64,000 nucleotides of DNA, taken from the NCBI GenBank assembly GCA_964457335.1, contig CAYWGD010000030.1:1-64000 (forward strand). The letters run 5' to 3'. Each line of letters starts with the position of its first letter. Within the stretch, counting starts at the first letter, position 1. Positions 60,107 through 64,000 of the stretch are shown one piece after another. The notes below the pieces were generated by a model. That model saw nothing but the letters and a program-made list of their open reading frames with translations. It made no database searches and had not been told where the DNA came from. The position numbers and the translations under genes are program-made. This DNA comes from CAJBVW01 sp964457335 (GTDB taxonomy: Bacteria; Myxococcota_A; UBA796; SXON01).

Positions 60107-60868
60107 CTACAGGCAGTGCTCGCCGGCGCGGAAGAAGGCGCCGGGCGCCTCGCCCGCCACCGCCACGAGCTGCCGCACGAAGTGGGGCTGATCGTAGTAG
60201 CCCGCGTCGAGCGCGAGCTCCGTCAGCGACACCCCGGGGCGATGGGCGCCGATCGCCCGCCGCAGGCGCACGATCGTCGCCAGCTGCTTGGGTGTGGCGC
60301 CGACGGCGCGGCGGACGCGCTTCTCCAGCGCGTCCACGCTGACGCCCAGCGCCTCGGCGAGCGCCGCGACGCGTACCCCGGGGTCCGCGTGCACGGCGGC
60401 GATCGTGGCGCGCACGAGTGGATCGGACCGACGGCGACGCGCGAGGAGGAACGCCCCGAGGGCGGCCGCGCGCTCCCGGTCGGTCGCGGCCGCGCGGATC
60501 TGGTCGGCCGTGCGCTCGACCTCGCCCGCCTCGACGAGATCCTCCAGCGCGACCGTGGCCCCGAACAGCTCGTGCATCGGCAGGTCGAGCACGGCGCCCG
60601 CCTCGGTCAGCTTGGCCACGACGACCCCGCTCCCCGGGAGCGTGCGCATGCGCCGCGCGGTGGCGCGCAGCCCGGTCACGGCGTGATCCGGGACAGCCCG
60701 CTCCTCGCCGCCCTCGGCGAGGCGGGACGCGCCGGCGTAGCGGAACGCCACGATCGCGCCCGGCTCGGGGACCAGCGTGCGCACGACCTCCTCGTCGGAC
60801 TCGACCACCTCGACGACCCGCACGAACGGGGCGAGCGCGGCGTCGGGCGCGAAGCGGGTGACCCTCAC
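60107..60868 (-). CDS. AraC-family transcription regulator
   Basis: 253 aa. The C-terminal double HTH (about 155-245) includes VRVAALAEALGVSVDALEKR and the conserved LTELALDAGYYDQPHFVRQL. The N-terminal 140 residues are a cupin-like sensor of the DUF6597 type (LAPFVRVVEVVESDEEVVRT). The GTG at 60868 is the first start after the 79-base divergent gap. It probably regulates the divergent monooxygenase gene. Confidence 0.88.
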   Translation of the reverse strand: MRVTRFAPDAALAPFVRVVEVVESDEEVVRTLVPEPGAIVAFRYAGASRLAEGGEERAVPDHAVTGLRATARRMRTLPGSGVVVAKLTEAGAVLDLPMHELFGATVALEDLVEAGEVERTADQIRAAATDRERAAALGAFLLARRRRSDPLVRATIAAVHADPGVRVAALAEALGVSVDALEKRVRRAVGATPKQLATIVRLRRAIGAHRPGVSLTELALDAGYYDQPHFVRQLVAVAGEAPGAFFRAGEHCL

Positions 60869-60947
60869 GCGCTCCGCCTATCCGCTGAATTCGTACAAGC
60901 CCGCCCGTCGCCCCCGCGCGACGATCTCCGCACGCACAGGAGCGCTC

Positions 60948-61274
60948 GTGACCGACCCCCTCTTCCGCATCGACAGCTTCGTCGTCCCCGCCGCCGCGCG
61001 CGAGGAGTTCGCGGCGACGATGCGGCGCAACATGGACTTCATCCGCGCCCTCCCCGGCTTCCGCGGCCACGTGGCCTACGAGAAGCGGCAGGGCGACGGG
61101 CCGTACGACATCGTCACCGTCGCCACCTGGGAGAGCCGCGAGGCGCTGGAGCGGGCTGGCGTCGAGGTCCGGGCCTACTACCAGCGCATCGGGTTCGACA
61201 TGCCCGGCACGCTGAAGCGCTGGGGCGTCACGATGGTCCGCGCGGACTACACGGCGCCCCCGAGCCTCCAGTGA
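60948..61274 (+). CDS. Antibiotic-biosynthesis-monooxygenase-like (ABM) protein
   Basis: 108 aa ferredoxin-like fold of the ABM family: FRIDSFVVPAAAREEFAATM, LPGFRGHVAYEK, YDIVTVATWESREALERA. Such small dimers oxidise aromatic compounds or bind haem. The GTG at 60948 follows AGGAG by 5 bases. Divergent from the AraC gene. Confidence 0.78.
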   Translation: MTDPLFRIDSFVVPAAAREEFAATMRRNMDFIRALPGFRGHVAYEKRQGDGPYDIVTVATWESREALERAGVEVRAYYQRIGFDMPGTLKRWGVTMVRADYTAPPSLQ

Positions 61275-61275
61275 C

Positions 61276-61997
61276 TCAGCCGTAGAGCGCGCGGACGTCG
61301 ACCTCCTCGGCGCCCACGACCTCGGCGTAGCGGACCGCCATCGCCTTCGCGTCCTCGAGCGAGGGCAGCTCGACGAGGACGTAGCCGGCGATGAGCTCCT
61401 TCGACTCGGCGAAGGGCCCCTCGACGACGCTCCGGCCCCGCCCGACGACCGCACCCGCGCGCCCCTCGCGCTCGGCTGCATCGCCTCGGTCGCGAGGAGC
61501 ACGCCCGCCGCGGTCATCTCCGCGAGGAGCGCGCCCATCGCGGCCATGACCTTCGGGGAGGGCGGGGCGCCGGTCTCGGCGGCGGCCGTCGCGTGGAGCG
61601 CCATGCACCGCGTCGTCGCGAGCCCCTCGGGCTTCGGCGCGAGGCCGATGTCCCACGGCTCGTTGACCGGCCGGATGTCGACGTCGACGTCGCCGAGCAC
61701 CTCGGCGAAGCGGGTGGCCCAGCGGATCGCCTCCTCCAGCGACGCGACCCGCAGCATGGCGAAGCCCGCCGGCACCGTCTTCCCGGCGGGGAAGGGCCCG
61801 GGGGTCACGGTGCGGCGGCCCTCCTCGAAGTGGAGGCGCACGCCGAGGCTGCTCGCGCCGAGCCCCGCGCCGTCGCGCAGGACGCCGCCCTTCGCGAGCT
61901 CGCCCATGAGGCCCCCGACGCGGGCGACGAGCTCGGGCGTGGGCGTCGCGCCGGACTCCCAGTGCGCGTCGGTGCGGTGCATGATCATGAAACGCAT
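61276..61997 (-). pseudogene. Tandem YCII-domain protein with one frameshift
   Basis: The first YCII-like domain is intact from the ATG at 61997 (MRFMIMHRTDAHWESGATPT, then GPFPAGKTVPAGFAMLRVAS). The second starts in the same frame (PPSPKVMAAMGALLAEMTAA, LLATEAMQPS) but around 61430-61455 the reading moves one frame to VVEGPFAESKELIAGYVLVE and ends at 61276. Only one base is needed to restore a roughly 240-residue two-domain protein, so this is either a recent mutation or a sequence error. Confidence 0.7.
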
Positions 61998-62011
61998 GGC
62001 GACACCTCCGT

Positions 62012-62312
62012 TCAGTTGGACAGGAACTCGACGACGGCCGGGGCGAGCACCTCCGGCTTCACGTCGTGCGACTGGCCCTTCAGCGCCTCGTAGCGGACGA
62101 CGGGGACGGCCCCGGCGACGGCCTGCACGGCCTTCTTGAGCCGCGGGTCCGACTTCTCGCCGTGCATCGCGAGCGTCGGGACGGGGACCGACGCGAGCCG
62201 CGCGGGCGGCTGCCAGTCGCCCATGACGCCGGCGTCGTACGGCAGCGTGTGCGCGACGGCTCCCCGATCAGGCCCGCCTTCTCCGGCTCGAACCGCACCT
62301 GCACGTCGGGTG
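62012..62312 (-). pseudogene. 3' remnant of an alpha/beta-hydrolase gene
   Basis: Codons 62012-62257 (minus) read as the C-terminal third of an alpha/beta hydrolase: VAHTLPYDAGVMGDW, VPTLAMHGEKSDPRL and the catalytic His region LKGQSHDVKPEVLAPAVVEF. A further piece, DVQVRFEPEKAGLIGE, is in another frame at about 62263-62312. The nucleophile and N-terminal part are missing, and no start codon belongs to it. Confidence 0.65.
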
Positions 62313-62334
62313 CTCCTTGCGCGTCTCGGGGAGG

Positions 62335-62487
62335 ACCGTGCCGGTGAGCTGCTGCACTCGCCACAGGCTTCGCCTTCGTACGCATTGCAGAGGGTCGTCC
62401 CGGGGGCGGGCTCGCACGCGCCGCCAAGGCAGCCGGCGAGCATGGTCGCGGCCAGACGTGGGAGCGCTCGCTTCAGGGGCTGACATG
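62335..62487 (-). pseudogene. Possible lipoprotein 5' fragment next to the hydrolase remnant
   Basis: A minus-strand frame reads LKRALPRLAATMLAGCLGGA then CEPAPGTTLCNAYEGEACGE and CSS, a signal with lipobox LAGC and a Cys-rich start, before merging into shadow-like sequence. Its codons are less GC-biased than average. No normal start codon fits the signal. It may be the head of a lost lipoprotein gene joined to the hydrolase tail. Confidence 0.3.
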
Positions 62488-62566
62488 GCGAGCCGCCGTG
62501 GCAGCGGGTGCTGTGGCGTCGCAAGCGCGAGCGGCGCCCCGGACCCGAGGGGACTCGCGGCGGGTC

Positions 62567-62613
62567 GGCGATCAGGTCGGGACGGCCGCCGTGGGCGATC
62601 AGGTCGGGACGGC
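62567..62613. repeat. Direct repeat of 20 bp, period 27
   Basis: GGCGATCAGGTCGGGACGGC occurs at 62567-62586 and again at 62594-62613. The second copy contains the stop codon of the FAD monooxygenase gene, so duplication at the gene end may have changed its last residues (RSAAVPT). Confidence 0.8.
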
Positions 62614-63840
62614 GGCCGAGCGCGCGGTTCCCCACCCGCTCGCCGCCGGAGCCCAGGCGCCGTCGTCGAGGGTGATGTCGCTCGCTGCGGCGCGGGTCAT
62701 CCGTTCGAGCCAGCGCGCCAGCGGTCCCCACGTCAGCACGCGGTGCGCGACGTTGCGCAGCCGGATTCCCGCGTGGGTGCGGGGGGCAAGGAACGGCCCG
62801 GTGCCGTCCGCGACGCCCTGGCAGCCGCGGGCGTAGGGCCGGATCTGCGCGTCGTACGCGGCGAACGCCGGCTGGTGATCGAACCCGTGCCGCGCCAGCG
62901 CCCCGGCGAGCACGTACGCGCTGATGACAGCCAGCCCGGTGCCGAGGCCGCCCATCGTGGCGCCGAACCCGGCGTCGCCCACCAGCACCACGCGCCCTCG
63001 GGAGGACGTGGTCATCCGCACCTGGCTGAGCGAGTCGAGGTACACGCTCTGGGCGTCCTCGAGCGCGTGGAGCGCGGCCGGCCCCTGCCACGCCATGCCG
63101 GCGAACGCCGCGCGAACCGCTCGCCGCTGGGCTGCGAGGTCGCGCTCGGGAAGCGGCGCGCCCACGCCCGCGTACCAGACGAACAGCGGGGAGGCTGCGG
63201 CCGGATCGAACCCGCCCGCGATCGAGAGGCTCCGCCCGGGCTCGTTGTACAGGTGGGTGCGCCAGTCGAGCCGGAGCACGTTCGGCATCTGGAACCCGCC
63301 CGCGACGCGGTAGCCGCTGTCGACCAGGAACGCCTCGTCGGGCCCGAACACCAGCCGCCGGACCCCGGACCGCAGCCCGTCGGCGCCGATCACGAGGTCG
63401 TACGAGGCCTCGGCGCCGCTCGCGAAGTCGACGTCGACCCGCTCGCCGGTGTCGACCAGCCGCTCGATCCAGTCGGAGAAGAGGTACTCGACCTCGCCCG
63501 CCGTGCGCTCGTAGAGCAGACGCGCCAGGTCGCCGCGCTCGATCTCCACGTCACCGCCCAGGAAGCTCGCGGGCAACGCGACGAGCACCCGATCGCGCGC
63601 GTCGACGAAGTCGAGACCCTGGTTGCGGGTGCGGCGCTCGCGCACGGCGTCCAGCACGCCCATCCGCTCGAGCGCGGTGAGGTGCGGGGCGCCGCGGAAG
63701 TCGACCGCGAAGCCGCCCGGCCGGAGGTCCGGCGCGCGCTCCACCACCGTCACATCGGCGCCGAGGCGCGCGAGCCAGAGGGCGGCGGAGGGGCCGGCGA
63801 TGCTGGCGCCGGAGACGAGGACACGCGGATGGGGGGGCAT
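62599..63840 (-). CDS. FAD-dependent aromatic monooxygenase-type protein
   Basis: 413 aa. The FAD-binding fingerprint VLVSGASIAGPSAALWLARL is at 7-26, the DG-type motif is SYDLVIGADGLRSGVRRLVF, and the second FAD motif is GRVVLVGDAGFGATMGGLGT. Such enzymes hydroxylate aromatic or polyketide substrates with NAD(P)H. The ATG at 63840 starts directly before the dinucleotide fold. Divergent from a TetR-type gene with clear operator-like palindromes between them. Confidence 0.88.
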   Translation of the reverse strand: MPPHPRVLVSGASIAGPSAALWLARLGADVTVVERAPDLRPGGFAVDFRGAPHLTALERMGVLDAVRERRTRNQGLDFVDARDRVLVALPASFLGGDVEIERGDLARLLYERTAGEVEYLFSDWIERLVDTGERVDVDFASGAEASYDLVIGADGLRSGVRRLVFGPDEAFLVDSGYRVAGGFQMPNVLRLDWRTHLYNEPGRSLSIAGGFDPAAASPLFVWYAGVGAPLPERDLAAQRRAVRAAFAGMAWQGPAALHALEDAQSVYLDSLSQVRMTTSSRGRVVLVGDAGFGATMGGLGTGLAVISAYVLAGALARHGFDHQPAFAAYDAQIRPYARGCQGVADGTGPFLAPRTHAGIRLRNVAHRVLTWGPLARWLERMTRAAASDITLDDGAWAPAASGWGTARSAAVPT

Positions 63841-63887
63841 GGCGGCTGCTCCTGGTGGTCGGAGGGACTGCCAGCCCGTAAGCTTGG

Positions 63888-63916
63888 TTGCGCAAATGCG
63901 CAATGCATTTGTACAA
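63888..63916. promoter_or_regulatory. Operator-like palindromes between monooxygenase and TetR gene
   Basis: TTGCGCAAATGCGCAA (63888-63903, 7-bp arms, 2-base centre) followed by TTGTACAA (63909-63916). Both are AT-richer than the surroundings and sit where the divergent promoters should be, fitting binding by the TetR-type protein. Confidence 0.55.
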
Positions 63917-63961
63917 GGCGTTTGCATGAACCGGCGGCGGCCCCGGATTACGTTCCTCGGC

Positions 63962-64000
63962 ATGGCGAAGGGAAATCGGGAGGCGCTGCTCGAAGGCGCC
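63962..64000 (+). CDS. TetR-family regulator, 5' end only
   Basis: Thirteen codons (MAKGNREALLEGA) from the ATG at 63962 to the window end. The sequence matches the usual N-terminus of TetR/AcrR proteins just before the HTH. Divergent placement and the palindromes at 63888 support a repressor of the FAD monooxygenase. Confidence 0.6.
   Translation, partial: MAKGNREALLEGA

Overview
This is a very GC-rich window with few gaps. Third codon positions in most genes are almost all G or C, and many neighbouring genes overlap by ATGA, GTGA or TGATG. The content fits a Myxococcota-like (former Deltaproteobacteria) bacterium that denitrifies: Asp-rich DADGDGFGD/CDDADP repeats in a secreted lipoprotein, many short lipoproteins, a Hanks-type kinase with a long C-terminal extension, ECF sigma/anti-sigma pairs, and a FAAL-linked fatty-acid cluster. 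The placement is inferred from gene content; there is no rRNA gene and I saw no tRNA.

Layout. (1) 131-2695, minus: a three-gene operon (DUF1858/DUF2249 protein, NnrS-like membrane protein, MIP18/DUF59 protein) behind a sigma-54-type promoter. (2) 2936-7017, minus: an operon of epimerase, acyl carrier protein, acyl-CoA dehydrogenase-like enzyme and B12-type radical SAM enzyme, followed upstream by a PAS/LuxR regulator (7109-7606). (3) 7816-16180, plus: outer-membrane barrel protein and a periplasmic nitrate reductase operon with tetraheme lipoprotein, NrfC-like and NrfD-like subunits, NapD, NapA, a tetraheme NapB-like protein, a ferredoxin and an unknown small protein, behind a second sigma-54 promoter. 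(4) 16308-20338, plus: copper nitrite reductase fused to cytochrome c, NirV, SCO1-like copper chaperone, Rrf2 and Crp/Fnr regulators, behind a third sigma-54 promoter that matches the consensus. Regions 1, 3 and 4 look like one denitrification regulon.

(5) 20351-34584: lipid metabolism. A soluble acyl-ACP desaturase and a sulfotransferase lie on the minus strand. On the plus strand are a sulfatase-fold enzyme and a polytopic membrane protein, then a tight operon (FabZ-like dehydratase, two ketosynthases, FabL-like reductase, ACP, KASIII-like enzyme, ABC1 kinase, FAAL) that probably makes a special acyl chain. (6) 34673-38920: lipoproteins and an ECF sigma, anti-sigma, caspase-like peptidase and lipoprotein operon.

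(7) 39173-43749, minus: a three-gene set of a KGGVGR-type P-loop ATPase, a winged-helix protein and a protein with a nitrilase domain. Its codon use is looser than that of its neighbours. This is my first candidate for an undescribed system. (8) 43829-53955: Fpg-type glycosylase, acyl-CoA dehydrogenase, sterol-desaturase-like enzyme, secreted proteins, a sigma-like protein, FecR and beta-helix proteins, and a kinase fused to a Lon-type (S16) protease domain and a CHASE2 sensor. This is my second candidate.

(9) 54679-58459: a damaged zone. A RAYT-type transposase is cut by a roughly 2 kb insertion sequence with 28-bp inverted repeats and a frameshifted transposase, and a truncated secreted-protein gene lies on the far side. 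(10) 58472-64000: GST/LysR, AraC/monooxygenase and FAD-monooxygenase/TetR divergent pairs with two decayed genes between them.

A GC-rich palindromic repeat of about 40 bp occurs four times (4585, 15608, 46964, 52391). Three copies lie inside reading frames without breaking them.
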